DNA of 37,772 nt from JBNKWA01 sp050299555 (GTDB lineage: Bacteria; Pseudomonadota; Alphaproteobacteria; Rhodobacterales; Rhodobacteraceae): NCBI GenBank assembly GCA_050299555.1, contig JBNKWA010000011.1:1-37772 (forward strand), written 5' to 3'. Position numbers and translations under genes: made by a program. Under the pieces are notes generated by a model. The model worked only from the letters and a program-made list of their open reading frames with translations, was not told where the DNA came from and made no database searches. Positions within the stretch are counted from its first letter, which is position 1, and every line of letters starts with the position of its first letter. Below are positions 1 to 8,710 of the stretch, piece after piece.

Positions 1-5
1 CTGTG

Positions 6-548
6 ATGAGCCCCACCGACGACACCCGCGCCTTCCTGCCCTGCCGGATCGCCGTCCTGACCGTCAGCGACACCCGCAGCCTTGCCGACGACCGCTCCGG
101 CGACACCCTGGTGGAGCGCCTCACCGCCGCCGGCCACATGCTCGCCGACCGTCGCATCGTCACCGACGACCGGCCGCTGATCGCGGCGACGCTGAAGGCA
201 TGGATCGCCGATCCGGGCGTCGACGTGATCCTTTCCACCGGCGGCACCGGGCTGACCGGGCGCGATGTCACCGTCGAGGCGCATCGCGACGTCTACGAGA
301 AAGAGATCGACGCCTTCGGCACCGTCTTCACCATGGTCTCCATGCAGAAGATCGGCACCAGCGCGGTGCAGAGCCGGGCCTGCGCCGGGGTCGCCGGCGG
401 CACCTATCTCTTTGCCCTGCCGGGCAGCCCCGGCGCCTGCCGCGATGCCTGGGACGAGATCCTCGCGGCCCAACTCGACTATCGCCACCGGCCCTGCAAT
501 TTCGTCGAGATCATGCCGCGGCTCGACGAACACCTGCGGCGGAAATGA
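6..548 (+). CDS. moaB: Molybdenum cofactor biosynthesis protein MoaB
   Basis: A 180-residue protein of the MoaB/MogA family, cytoplasmic enzymes that adenylylate molybdopterin on the way to the molybdenum cofactor. The family signature is seen in the central STGGTGLTGRDVT segment (about residues 79-91), in the opening 'IAVLTVSDTR', and in the late 'ALPGSPGACRDAWDEIL' segment. Length fits the family. A GTG at position 3 lies directly before the ATG at 6; the ATG is chosen because it is the stronger start, but the window begins too close to see a ribosome binding site. A NUDIX gene starts 4 nt after the stop, so the two are probably co-transcribed. The cofactor would serve molybdoenzymes such as MsrP encoded near the other end of the window; that link is inference. 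MogA is the alternative name, but the length and ending favour MoaB. Confidence 0.9.
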   Translation: MSPTDDTRAFLPCRIAVLTVSDTRSLADDRSGDTLVERLTAAGHMLADRRIVTDDRPLIAATLKAWIADPGVDVILSTGGTGLTGRDVTVEAHRDVYEKEIDAFGTVFTMVSMQKIGTSAVQSRACAGVAGGTYLFALPGSPGACRDAWDEILAAQLDYRHRPCNFVEIMPRLDEHLRRK

Positions 549-552
549 TCCG

Positions 553-1035
553 GTGACCTGGACCTCCGAGGACTTCCCGCTTGTGGGCGAACTGATCGCG
601 ACCGACGCGCCTCAGGGGGCGCTGGTCATCCTGCAGGATCGCGAGGGGCGGCTGGCGCTGCAGCTGCGTGACGACTGGGAGGGCGTGCTCTGGCGCGGCT
701 GCTGGAGCTTCTTCGGCGGCGGCGTCGAGCCGGGCGAGACGCTCGCCGAGGCGGCGGTGCGCGAGCTTCTCGAAGAGACCGGGCTGGCGGTCGAGGCCAC
801 GGCGCTGCGGCCCTATCTGCGGGTGCAGTCCACCGCCAACCGCCGCGCCATGCTGCACTGCTTTCATCTCCGGGCCGACGTGACCCCGGCGCAGGTCCGG
901 GTCGGCGAAGGCGCCGGCTTCGGCTTTTTCACCCCCGCGCAGGCCGCCGGCCTCGATTTCGTGCCGCCGATGCGGCCGGTCCTTGGCCGGTTTCTGGCCG
1001 AATGCGCGGCCGGCAGCGACGGAAAGGCCGGCTAG
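553..1035 (+). CDS. NUDIX hydrolase
   Basis: A 160-residue NUDIX-fold hydrolase, a cytoplasmic enzyme cleaving nucleoside diphosphates linked to another moiety. The complete Nudix box G-x5-E-x7-R-E-L-x-E-E-x-G-L is visible at about residues 56-78, with the catalytic REL-LEET helix intact. Substrate cannot be told from sequence. The start is taken as GTG at 553, 4 nt past the moaB stop; longer in-frame extensions only run back through moaB in another frame and are not real. It is the second gene of a probable moaB-nudix operon. The last residues are polar and unstructured. Confidence 0.85.
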   Translation: MTWTSEDFPLVGELIATDAPQGALVILQDREGRLALQLRDDWEGVLWRGCWSFFGGGVEPGETLAEAAVRELLEETGLAVEATALRPYLRVQSTANRRAMLHCFHLRADVTPAQVRVGEGAGFGFFTPAQAAGLDFVPPMRPVLGRFLAECAAGSDGKAG

Positions 1036-1178
1036 CGGCGTTGAACCGGGCGCGTGCCATGGCGATTTCGCTGTGGCCTCGGACGCAAACTGGCCTATCC
1101 TTTGCAGTGTGAAGGGGGCCGACGCGCCCGGGCGCAGTACCGGTGTGCGCGCCCAACGTTCGAGGTTCGGACCCGAAG

Positions 1179-2819
1179 ATGCGCTTTCTGGCTCGGTCGC
1201 TTCTGGGCATTCTGCTGACCGCGGTGACGCTGGGGCTGCTGCTTGTCGCCGCCGGCAGCATCATGCGGGCCGGCAAGACCGGGGACCGGCAGGCAGGCTT
1301 TTCGCCCGAGTCGGAACGGCGGGCGGTGGCGGCGCGGGTGGCGACCGTCGTCAACGGGACCGCGACGCCGGTCATCACCGCCTATGGCGAGGTGCTGAGC
1401 GCCCGGCAGCTCGAGGTCAGGGCGGCGCGGGCCGGGCGGCTGGTGGAACTCGCTGGCGACTTTCGCGATGGCGGTGCGGTGGCCGAGGGCGATGTCCTGT
1501 TCCGCATCGATCCGGCCGAGGCCGTGGCGGGGCTGGCGCTGGCCCGTGCCGAGGCCGAACAGGCGGCCGCCGATGCCGAAGACGCTGCCGCGGCGCTGGA
1601 ACTGGCGGCCGAAGAGCTGGACGTGGCCCAGCAGCAGCGCGACCTGCGCGCCCAGGCGCTGGCGCGCCAGCAGGACCTGCAGGGACGCGGCGCCGGCACG
1701 GCGGCGGCGGTGGAAACGGCCGAACTGGCGCTGTCCTCGGCCGAGCAGACCCTGGTCGGCCAGCGTCAGGCCATGGCCCAGGCGCGGGCGCGGGTGGCCA
1801 CGTCCCGCATTGCCGTCGGCCGCGCCGGCATCAACGCCGCCGAGGCCGAGCGCGCGCTGGCCGATACGGTGACCCGGGCGCCCTTCGCCGGCGTCCTGTC
1901 CAATGCCGATGCCGTGCTCGGCCGGCTGGTGGGCGGCAACGAGAAGCTTGCCGACCTGATCGACCCGACGGCGCTGGAGGTCAGCTTTCGCCTCTCGAAC
2001 GCGGCCTTCGCCCGGCTCGCCGGCGCCGATGGCCGTCCGCGGGCGGAAAACGTCACCGTCACCCTGATGCTGGGCGACATTCCGGTCACCACGGCGGCGG
2101 TGCTCGACCGGGCCGGTGCCGCCGTCGAGGAGGGACGCTCCGGCCGCCAGGTCTATGCCCGGCTGACCGGTCCGGCGCCGGCGTTTCGCCCCGGCGATTT
2201 CGTCACCGTCGAGATCGCCCAGCCGCCGCTTGCGGATGTCGCCACCCTGCCGGCGCGGGCGCTGTCGGCCGATGACGGGCTGCTCCTGATCGGCCCCGAG
2301 AACCGGCTTGACGAAATTGTCGTCCAGGTCGCCGCGCGCCAGGGTGACCTGGTCTTTGTCGCCGGCGCGCCCGAGGGCCGGGAATACCTCACCGAGCGCT
2401 CGCCGCAGCTCGGCCCCGGGATGGTCGTGCAGCCGGTTCGCGACGGCCAGGCGCGGGCGGTGGCCGAGACGGTCACCCTCGACCCCGCGCGGCGCGACCA
2501 GCTTCTGGCGGCGGTGGCGGCAAGTGCGATGCCGGATGCGGTCAAGAACCGGCTGACCCGCGAATTGCAGGCCGAAAGCGTCCCGGCCGAAATGGTGGCC
2601 CGCATCGAGGCCGGCATCGCCGACATACCGGACGCCGCGGCCTCGGCCGGATCGGAGATGATCGCCCTCGATGCCGAGCGGCGAGCGCGGCTGATCGCCT
2701 TCGTCGAGGAGACCGGCGGCATGCCGGCCGAGGCCAAGGCGCGTATCCTGGCGCAACTCGGCGAGGCAGAGGTGCCGAAAGCCATGGTCGAGCGGCTGGA
2801 AAGCCGCATGGGCGGCTGA
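1179..2819 (+). CDS. RND efflux membrane-fusion (HlyD/AcrA-type) protein
   Basis: A 546-residue periplasmic adaptor that would bridge the RND permease encoded next to it and an outer-membrane channel. An N-terminal membrane anchor (residues 1-27), a biotinyl-lipoyl-like half-motif ('AARAGRLVELAGDFRDGGAVAEGDVLFRID'-type region near residues 83-110), a long Ala/Glu/Gln-rich coiled-coil hairpin (about 115-225) and the second lipoyl half ('TRAPFAGVLSNADAVLGRLV' near 231-250) follow in the normal order. The ATG at 1179 is preferred to the upstream GTG at 1143 because the signal anchor begins there. The C-terminus is unusual: after the membrane-proximal domain there are two similar ~48-residue helical repeats (residues 434-480 and 497-544), making the protein longer than the usual 350-420 residues. 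The permease starts 56 nt downstream (ATG 2876), consistent with an operon. Confidence 0.88.
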   Translation: MRFLARSLLGILLTAVTLGLLLVAAGSIMRAGKTGDRQAGFSPESERRAVAARVATVVNGTATPVITAYGEVLSARQLEVRAARAGRLVELAGDFRDGGAVAEGDVLFRIDPAEAVAGLALARAEAEQAAADAEDAAAALELAAEELDVAQQQRDLRAQALARQQDLQGRGAGTAAAVETAELALSSAEQTLVGQRQAMAQARARVATSRIAVGRAGINAAEAERALADTVTRAPFAGVLSNADAVLGRLVGGNEKLADLIDPTALEVSFRLSNAAFARLAGADGRPRAENVTVTLMLGDIPVTTAAVLDRAGAAVEEGRSGRQVYARLTGPAPAFRPGDFVTVEIAQPPLADVATLPARALSADDGLLLIGPENRLDEIVVQVAARQGDLVFVAGAPEGREYLTERSPQLGPGMVVQPVRDGQARAVAETVTLDPARRDQLLAAVAASAMPDAVKNRLTRELQAESVPAEMVARIEAGIADIPDAAASAGSEMIALDAERRARLIAFVEETGGMPAEAKARILAQLGEAEVPKAMVERLESRMGG

Positions 2820-2875
2820 GCCCCGTGGTCGCCGGATCGCCATCGCCGTCGCGCTTTACCGGCCTTTACGGCGTC

Positions 2876-5800
2876 ATGTCCTATTTCACCCGGCATCGGA
2901 CGGCCGCGAACCTGCTGATGATGCTGATGGTGGTGGCCGGCATCGCCGCCGGGCTGCGCATCCGGGCCCAGTTCTTCCCCGACATCGTGATCGAGACCGT
3001 CAATGTCGACGTCGCCTGGTCCGGCGCCGGCCCCGAGGATGTGGACAGCGGCGTGGTGGCGGTGCTGCTGCCGGCGCTGCAGACCGTCGATGGCGTCACC
3101 GAGACCTCGTCGGTGGCCCGCGAGGGCAGGGCCTCGATCGAGCTGGAATTCGAGCCCGGCTGGGACATGGCCCGCGCCGCCGAGGCGGTGAAGGCCGCGG
3201 TCGAGACCGCCGGCACCCTGCCCGAAGGGACCGAGGATCCGGAAATCACCCGCGGCGCCTGGCGCGACCGGGTGACCGACGTGGTGATCTCGGGGCCGGT
3301 GCCGGTGGAGCGCCTGGCCGAGATCGCCGACAGCTTCGCCGCGCGGCTGTTCCAGGCCGGCATTCCGCGGGTCACCATCCAGGGCGTCGCCGCGCCGTCG
3401 CTGTCGGTAGAGGTGGCCGAGGCCGACCTGATCCGCCACGACGTCACCTTGCGGGACATCGCCGATGCGATCACCGGCGCCGCGGCCATCCGGCCCGCCG
3501 GCCAGCTTGCCGATGGCGGGGCGCGGGTGCGCGCCGGCACCGAATCGCGCAGCGCCGAGGCGGTGGCCAGGGTGGTCGTCCGCGCCGAGACCGACGGCAG
3601 CAACCTGACCGTGGGCGATGTCGCCACGATCCGGGTCGAGGGCAGCGGCGAGGGCCGCACCTATTTCAAGGGCGATGACCCGGCGGTGACGGTGCGGGTC
3701 GACCGCAACGAGCAGGGCGACGCGATCAAGATGCAGGCCACCGTCGCCGAGACGGCGGCGGCGCTGCAGGCGACGCTCACCGACGACATCCGCATCGAGC
3801 TGATCCGCACCCGCGCCGAGCAGATCACCGACCGGCTGGACCTGCTGCTTCGGAATGGCGGCCTCGGGCTGTCGCTGGTCGTCGGCCTGCTGTTCCTGTT
3901 CCTGTCGGCGCGCACGGCGTTCTGGGTCGCCATCGGCATCCCGGTGGCCATGGCGACCACCATCGCGGTCATGTACATGGCCGGGCTCACCATCAACATG
4001 ATCTCGCTCTTTGCGCTGATCATCTGCCTCGGCGTGGTGGTGGACGACGCCATCGTGGTCGGCGAGCATGCCGACCACCGCAACCGCCGCCTCGGCGAGC
4101 CGCCGGTGGTCGCGGCCGAGACCGCGGCCCGGCGCATGGCCCTGCCGGTGCTGTCGTCGTCGCTGACCACCATCATCGCGTTCTTCGGGCTGGTCGCCAT
4201 CGGCGGCCATTTCGGCAGCCTGATCGCCGACATTCCGTTCACCGTCATCGCGGTGCTGGCGGCAAGCCTGGTGGAATGCTTCCTGGTGCTGCCCAACCAC
4301 ATGGCCCACGCCCTGGCGGCCAAGACCCGCGAGCCCTGGTACGATGCCCCCAGCCGGCTCTTCAACCGCGGCTTCCGCTGGTTCCGCGAACGCCTGTTCC
4401 GGCGCTTCGTCTGGCTGGTGATCCGGCTGCGCTATCCGGCGCTGGCCGGCGCGGTGCTGCTGCTGGCGCTGGCAGTGTCGCTGTTCCTCCGGGGCGACGT
4501 GCAGTGGCGCTTCTTCAACGCGCCCGAGCGGCCCTCGATCTCGGGCAATGTCGCCATGCTGCCCGGCGCCACCCGGACCGATACCCTGGCGATGATCCGC
4601 GAGCTGCAGCGCGCCACCGGCGCGGTGGCGGCGCGCTACGAGGCCGAGCACGGCACCAACCCGGTATCCTTCGCGCTGGGCGAGATCGGCGGCAATACCG
4701 GCCGCTCCATCGCCGGCTCCGACACCAAGGATCCCGACCAGCTCGGCTCCATCGCCATCGAGCTGATCGACCCCGACCGGCGCCCCTATTCGTCGTTCGA
4801 CTTCCTCGCCGACCTGCAGGCCGAGGTGGTCGACCACCCGCTGCTGGAAACGCTGAGCTTCCGCGGCTGGCGCTCGGGCCCCGGCGGCGATGCGCTCAGC
4901 GTGCGGCTGGCGGGGGCCGATCCGCGCACCCTCAAGGCGGCGGCCGAGGCGCTGAAATCGGCGCTTTCGGCCTACCCCGAGGTCAGCGCCCTGGAGGACT
5001 CGCTGGCCTATGACAAGGACGAGCTGGTCCTCGCGCTGACACCCCAGGGCCATGCGCTGGGCTTCACCATCTCCGGCGTTGCCAGCGAGCTTCGCAACCG
5101 CCTGAACGGGATCGAGGCGGCCGAGTTCCCCGTCGGCACCCGCACCAGCACCATCACCGTGCGCGTGCCCGAGGCGGAAGTGACCGCGGGCTACCTGCAC
5201 GAGGCGCGGCTGCGCTCGCCCGCCGGCGACTTCGTGCCGCTGTCCGAGATCGTCCGGGTGGCGCCGCAGCCCGGCTTCGCCTCTGTCCGCCGCGACAACG
5301 GGCTGAGGGTGGTGACCGTCAGCGGCGATCTCGACAGCGACGATGCCGACCGCGCCGCCGCCATCACCAACACGCTCAAGACGACGATCCTGCCCGATAT
5401 CGCCGCCCGCCACGGCGTCACCGCCAGCCTCGGCGGCCTGGCCGAGCAGGAGCGCGACTTCCTCTCCGACGCGCTGAACGGGCTGGTCCTGTGCCTGGTG
5501 GGCATCTACCTGGTGCTGGCCTGGATCTTCGCCAGCTGGACCAGGCCGCTGGCGGTGATGGCGGTGATCCCCTTCGGGCTGACCGGGGCGATCTTCGGAC
5601 ACTGGGTCTGGGACGTGCCGCTGTCGCTGTTCTCGGTCGTCGGGCTGATCGGCATGACCGGCATCGTCATCAACGACTCCATCGTTCTGATCGATGCCAT
5701 CGACGAGAAGGCGCAGAGCCGCGCCATGCTGCCGGCGGTGGTCGACGCGGTCGCCGACCGGCTGCGGGCGGTGCTGCTGACCACGCTGACCACGGTGCTG

Positions 5801-6250
5801 GGCCTGGCGCCGCTGCTCTACGAGACCTCGTCGCAGGCGCTGTTTCTGAAACCGACGGTGATCACCCTGGCCTACGGGCTCGGCTTCGGGCTGGTGCTGG
5901 TGCTGGTCACGGTGCCGGCGCTGGTCGCCATCCAGCAGGATGTCGCAGGCGCCGTGCGCTCGGCCCGGCGCGCCCTGGGGCTGCGCGTGCACCGTCCCCA
6001 CCACGCCCTCGGGCGCGCCCGGCCGCTGCTGGCGGCGACGGCGGTCGCCTCGGCGGCGGTGGTCGCGGCGACGGCAGGCAACTGGGCGGCTGGCGGTGTC
6101 AACCTGGCGCCGGTCGTGGCGCTGGGCGAGGTTCTGCACATCGGTGGCGGCGGCCTCGCCATTGCCGGGATGCTGATCGGACTGGCCCTGGTGGGGGTGG
6201 TCGCGATCGTGGCCGCGGCGCTGATCCTGCCCCGGCGCACCCGGGCCTGA
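2876..6250 (+). CDS. RND family efflux permease (HAE1/AcrB-like)
   Basis: A 1124-residue inner-membrane proton-driven transporter of the RND superfamily, the pump partner of the adaptor encoded upstream. The first membrane helix follows 'MSYFTRHRTAANLLMMLMVV'; two large periplasmic loops alternate with two groups of six helices. TM4 contains the proton-relay Asp pair (D390, D391 in 'GVVVDDAIVVGE'), and TM10 has the matching 'GIVINDSIVLIDA' segment. The ATG at 2876 is chosen; an in-frame GTG at 2825 would add 17 residues with no family resemblance. After TM12 the protein carries about 100 extra residues with two further hydrophobic stretches (about 6019-6080 and 6151-6230), which is not standard for the family. 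No outer-membrane TolC-like gene is adjacent. The substrate is unknown. Confidence 0.92.
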   Translation: MSYFTRHRTAANLLMMLMVVAGIAAGLRIRAQFFPDIVIETVNVDVAWSGAGPEDVDSGVVAVLLPALQTVDGVTETSSVAREGRASIELEFEPGWDMARAAEAVKAAVETAGTLPEGTEDPEITRGAWRDRVTDVVISGPVPVERLAEIADSFAARLFQAGIPRVTIQGVAAPSLSVEVAEADLIRHDVTLRDIADAITGAAAIRPAGQLADGGARVRAGTESRSAEAVARVVVRAETDGSNLTVGDVATIRVEGSGEGRTYFKGDDPAVTVRVDRNEQGDAIKMQATVAETAAALQATLTDDIRIELIRTRAEQITDRLDLLLRNGGLGLSLVVGLLFLFLSARTAFWVAIGIPVAMATTIAVMYMAGLTINMISLFALIICLGVVVDDAIVVGEHADHRNRRLGEPPVVAAETAARRMALPVLSSSLTTIIAFFGLVAIGGHFGSLIADIPFTVIAVLAASLVECFLVLPNHMAHALAAKTREPWYDAPSRLFNRGFRWFRERLFRRFVWLVIRLRYPALAGAVLLLALAVSLFLRGDVQWRFFNAPERPSISGNVAMLPGATRTDTLAMIRELQRATGAVAARYEAEHGTNPVSFALGEIGGNTGRSIAGSDTKDPDQLGSIAIELIDPDRRPYSSFDFLADLQAEVVDHPLLETLSFRGWRSGPGGDALSVRLAGADPRTLKAAAEALKSALSAYPEVSALEDSLAYDKDELVLALTPQGHALGFTISGVASELRNRLNGIEAAEFPVGTRTSTITVRVPEAEVTAGYLHEARLRSPAGDFVPLSEIVRVAPQPGFASVRRDNGLRVVTVSGDLDSDDADRAAAITNTLKTTILPDIAARHGVTASLGGLAEQERDFLSDALNGLVLCLVGIYLVLAWIFASWTRPLAVMAVIPFGLTGAIFGHWVWDVPLSLFSVVGLIGMTGIVINDSIVLIDAIDEKAQSRAMLPAVVDAVADRLRAVLLTTLTTVLGLAPLLYETSSQALFLKPTVITLAYGLGFGLVLVLVTVPALVAIQQDVAGAVRSARRALGLRVHRPHHALGRARPLLAATAVASAAVVAATAGNWAAGGVNLAPVVALGEVLHIGGGGLAIAGMLIGLALVGVVAIVAAALILPRRTRA

Positions 6251-6261
6251 AGACGCCATCC

Positions 6262-6276
6262 CGGGCCAGAGGCCCG
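6262..6276. terminator. Possible hairpin between convergent genes
   Basis: A short GC stem (CGGGCC, 3-nt loop, GGCCCG) lies in the 66-nt gap between the RND permease stop and the convergent DsbD-domain gene stop. There is no T tract on either side, so terminator activity is only suggested by placement. Confidence 0.3.
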
Positions 6277-6316
6277 CGCCAGCCCCTTCGCTTCCCCGCC
6301 AGACGGCCTCGGCCGC

Positions 6317-7144
6317 TCAGCCGGTGGGGCAGCCGCGAATGTCGAGGGTCTCGGCCCGCCCGATCAGTGTCAGCCGCCACTGCCCGGGATCGGGGGTGAC
6401 GCCACCGTCGCCGTAATACTCCACCGGCGCATCGAGAAGCAGCGTGTCGCCGGCCAGTTCCGCCGCCGCCGTGCCGACCCAGGTCAGCTCGTCGCCGGTC
6501 TCCACCACCGGATAGGGCACCTCCGGCACCGATGCGCCAAGCCCGATCCGCGCCGCCAGCCGCCAGCCGTTGCCCGAGGGAACCAGCCGGCAGTCGACAT
6601 GGGCGACCGCCGGCGCCGTCGCCTCCACCGGCACCCGGTCGAGCGCCGTCGCCACCTCGCCGGCCCGTGGCCCCGGCCCGGCACTCATCCGCGCCGCGAC
6701 CCGCCGTTCCGCCGGCACGCAGATCTCGTCGCAGATGCCGAAGAAGATATCGAGCCTCAGGTCCACCGGCAGCGCCGGGTCCTCTGGCGTCAGCGTCAGC
6801 GGCAGGATGATGCGGTCGCGATAGCCGACACTGACCGAGCCGAAGCTCTCGATCAGCGCCGGATGCGGAAAGCCGACCTCGGCCCTGGCTAGGTTGGACG
6901 AGCCCTGCCAGTCGAATTGCGGCGGTATCCCCGCCGCTCCGGGCTCGCGCCAATAGGTGTGCCAGCCCGGCGGCATCACGATTTCCACCCCGGCGACCAT
7001 GCTGCCGTCGTCCCGCTGCCAGCCGGGCAGAAGACGGACCTCGGTCGCGGCGGCGGCATCGCCCGGGTGGTCGGCCCGGGCAGGGCCGGACAGGCCCCAG
7101 GCAAGGGCCAGCAGCAGCAAGGTCGGCAAGGGACGCGAAGGCAA
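6317..7144 (-). CDS. DsbD N-terminal-domain (DsbC/DsbD-alpha) secreted protein
   Basis: A 275-residue exported protein resembling the periplasmic N-terminal domain of the thiol:disulfide interchange protein DsbD. It begins with a cleavable signal peptide ('LLLLALAWGLSGPARA', cleavage near residue 24). The paired cysteines C138 and C142 in 'FFGICDEICVP' match the redox pair that passes electrons to periplasmic partners in DsbD. The membrane and thioredoxin-like domains of full DsbD are absent, so it must act with a separate membrane reductase (for example CcdA-like) encoded elsewhere; this is inference. A third and a fourth cysteine occur later ('HVDCRLV' and near the C-terminus 'IRGCPTG'). 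It is divergent from the YqgE gene, with a 124-nt shared upstream region, and convergent with the RND permease. Confidence 0.8.
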   Translation of the reverse strand: MPSRPLPTLLLLALAWGLSGPARADHPGDAAAATEVRLLPGWQRDDGSMVAGVEIVMPPGWHTYWREPGAAGIPPQFDWQGSSNLARAEVGFPHPALIESFGSVSVGYRDRIILPLTLTPEDPALPVDLRLDIFFGICDEICVPAERRVAARMSAGPGPRAGEVATALDRVPVEATAPAVAHVDCRLVPSGNGWRLAARIGLGASVPEVPYPVVETGDELTWVGTAAAELAGDTLLLDAPVEYYGDGGVTPDPGQWRLTLIGRAETLDIRGCPTG

Positions 7145-7268
7145 GGCGATCTCCGGCGGTTTCGGCGAGTCTCAGCCCGCGTCATACGCGACTGAGCCTG
7201 TCACGAAAGTCACATGTCGGCGAGCCACATCCCTTGCATTGGCCGCCCGGCGATCGCATCCTGTCACC

Positions 7269-7838
7269 ATGGCCGAGGCTGTGCGATACCTCACGGGGCA
7301 ACTCCTGGTGGCGATGCCGGGCATGTCCGACCCGCGCTTTTCGCACGGCGTCATCTTCATCTGCGCCCATTCCGACGAGGGCGCCATGGGACTGATGGTC
7401 AACAAGCCCGCGGCGGACCTGAAGGTGGCCGACCTTCTGGGCCAGCTCGGCATCGAGGCCGAGGGCCCCCGGATCGAGATGCCGGTCTTCAACGGCGGCC
7501 CGGTGGAACATGCCCGCGGCTTTGTGCTGCACAGCCGCGACTACTCGCTCGACGACGCCACCATGGATGTCGAGGGCGGCTATGGCATGACCGCCACGCT
7601 CGACATTCTCCAGGACATCGCAAAGGGGCGCGGCCCGCGCGCGGCGCTGATGGCGCTGGGCTATTCCGGCTGGGGGCCGGGCCAGCTCGAGAACGAGATC
7701 CAGCGCAACGGCTGGCTGACCTGCCCGGCCGATGACGAACTGGTCTTCGGCGCCGACGCCCGCAGCAAGTGGGAGGCCGCGCTGGGGCGGCTCGGCATCG
7801 ACCCGCGCCTGCTGAGCGGCGGCGGCGGCCGCGCCTGA
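7269..7838 (+). CDS. YqgE/AlgH family protein (UPF0301)
   Basis: A 189-residue protein of the YqgE/AlgH family, of unknown molecular function; in some bacteria it has been tied to alginate regulation. The family pattern is clear: 'YLTGQLLVAMPGMSDPRFSHGVIFICAHSDEGAMGLMVNKP' near the start (residues 6-46), 'FNGGPVE' near the middle, and 'LGYSGWGPGQLENEI..NGW' in the C-terminal half. The ATG at 7269 gives the family length; an in-frame extension upstream runs through the divergent DsbD-domain gene and is not credible. The upstream 124 nt are shared with that divergent gene. Confidence 0.93.
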   Translation: MAEAVRYLTGQLLVAMPGMSDPRFSHGVIFICAHSDEGAMGLMVNKPAADLKVADLLGQLGIEAEGPRIEMPVFNGGPVEHARGFVLHSRDYSLDDATMDVEGGYGMTATLDILQDIAKGRGPRAALMALGYSGWGPGQLENEIQRNGWLTCPADDELVFGADARSKWEAALGRLGIDPRLLSGGGGRA

Positions 7839-8022
7839 CCGAAGGCGATTCGCGGCCGCGCGCACCCGCGCCGGTCGACCGGCGGGCAAGGCGTTTCCAT
7901 CACAGGTGGCAGACCGACAGCGGATGGGCGCCACCACGCAGGGCGCCGGGATTTTCAATTGAAGCGCGAATACTCACCGGCTACCCTGCCCTCGGGTGGT
8001 TTTTTCTGGTGGGGAGCCGATT

Positions 8023-8706
8023 GTGCGACAATTGATTCTCGCTGCGCTGATCCTTGTCGGCGCAGGTCCGGCCATGGCGGCCACGGTGACGTATCAGCAG
8101 ACATTCGACACCGCGGACTATAGCGGCGGCGAGGCCTACTCCACCGATCCGGTGGGCGGCGTCTACTACACGTCGAACGTGTACACCTACGATCTCGTGG
8201 GCTGGATCACGGTCGCGCGCGGCCTGCCGAAATTCGACACCGCGTTGGGATCGCTGAACTTCGCCGAAATCATCTATGACCTGACGCTGTCGCTGGTCGT
8301 CCCCGACAGCTACGACGCCGGCGGTTTCGATTTCACACTCTACTCGACCCTTTGCGACGGATGCATTTCGTCGCGAAGCTTCGCCTCGTCTTCGGGGGGC
8401 ACGGGCTCGGGCGACTACGGCGAGACCGGATCGCTGAGGATGAGCTCGCCCGCGGGCATCGCCAGCCTGACAGACACTTCGACGCCGCTTTTCATGGGTT
8501 TCGATGGCCGCGCGCAGTACGACAATGCCTGTGCATCGACGAGCTGGCTTGAATGCCTCGCCTACCCCCAGATCCGCGGCATCGTCTCGGTCAGCCTGAC
8601 CTACGACTACACGCCGGTGATGGCGCCGGTGCCGTTGCCGGCCTCGGGCGCGCTTGTCCTCGGCGGCATCGGCGCGCTGGCGCTCTTCCGCCGCCGCCGG
8701 GCCTGA
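8023..8706 (+). CDS. VPLPA-CTERM sorting-domain secreted protein
   Basis: A 227-residue exported protein of unknown function. It has a signal peptide ('LILAALILVGAGPAMA') and ends with the tripartite C-terminal sorting signal: 'APVPLPASGALVLGG' motif, a hydrophobic helix, and the basic tail 'FRRRRA'. Proteins with VPLPA-CTERM tails are processed by exosortase D-type enzymes and end up at the cell surface; no exosortase is in this window. The body is rich in Tyr, Ser, Thr and Gly, with a 'LCDGC' pair and two further cysteines, suggesting a beta-rich extracellular domain. GTG at 8023 is chosen as start because a GGGGAG sequence lies about 7 nt upstream and the signal peptide begins there. It is convergent with the Sua5-family gene, with only 4 nt between stops. 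Confidence 0.8.
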   Translation: MRQLILAALILVGAGPAMAATVTYQQTFDTADYSGGEAYSTDPVGGVYYTSNVYTYDLVGWITVARGLPKFDTALGSLNFAEIIYDLTLSLVVPDSYDAGGFDFTLYSTLCDGCISSRSFASSSGGTGSGDYGETGSLRMSSPAGIASLTDTSTPLFMGFDGRAQYDNACASTSWLECLAYPQIRGIVSVSLTYDYTPVMAPVPLPASGALVLGGIGALALFRRRRA

Positions 8707-8710
8707 CCCC

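Noticed and set aside
2153..6259. A 1368-residue minus-strand open frame opposite the RND permease
   Set aside because: It is His/Gln/Arg/Gly-rich without any domain, a typical shadow of GC-rich coding DNA. The plus-strand permease is unmistakable.
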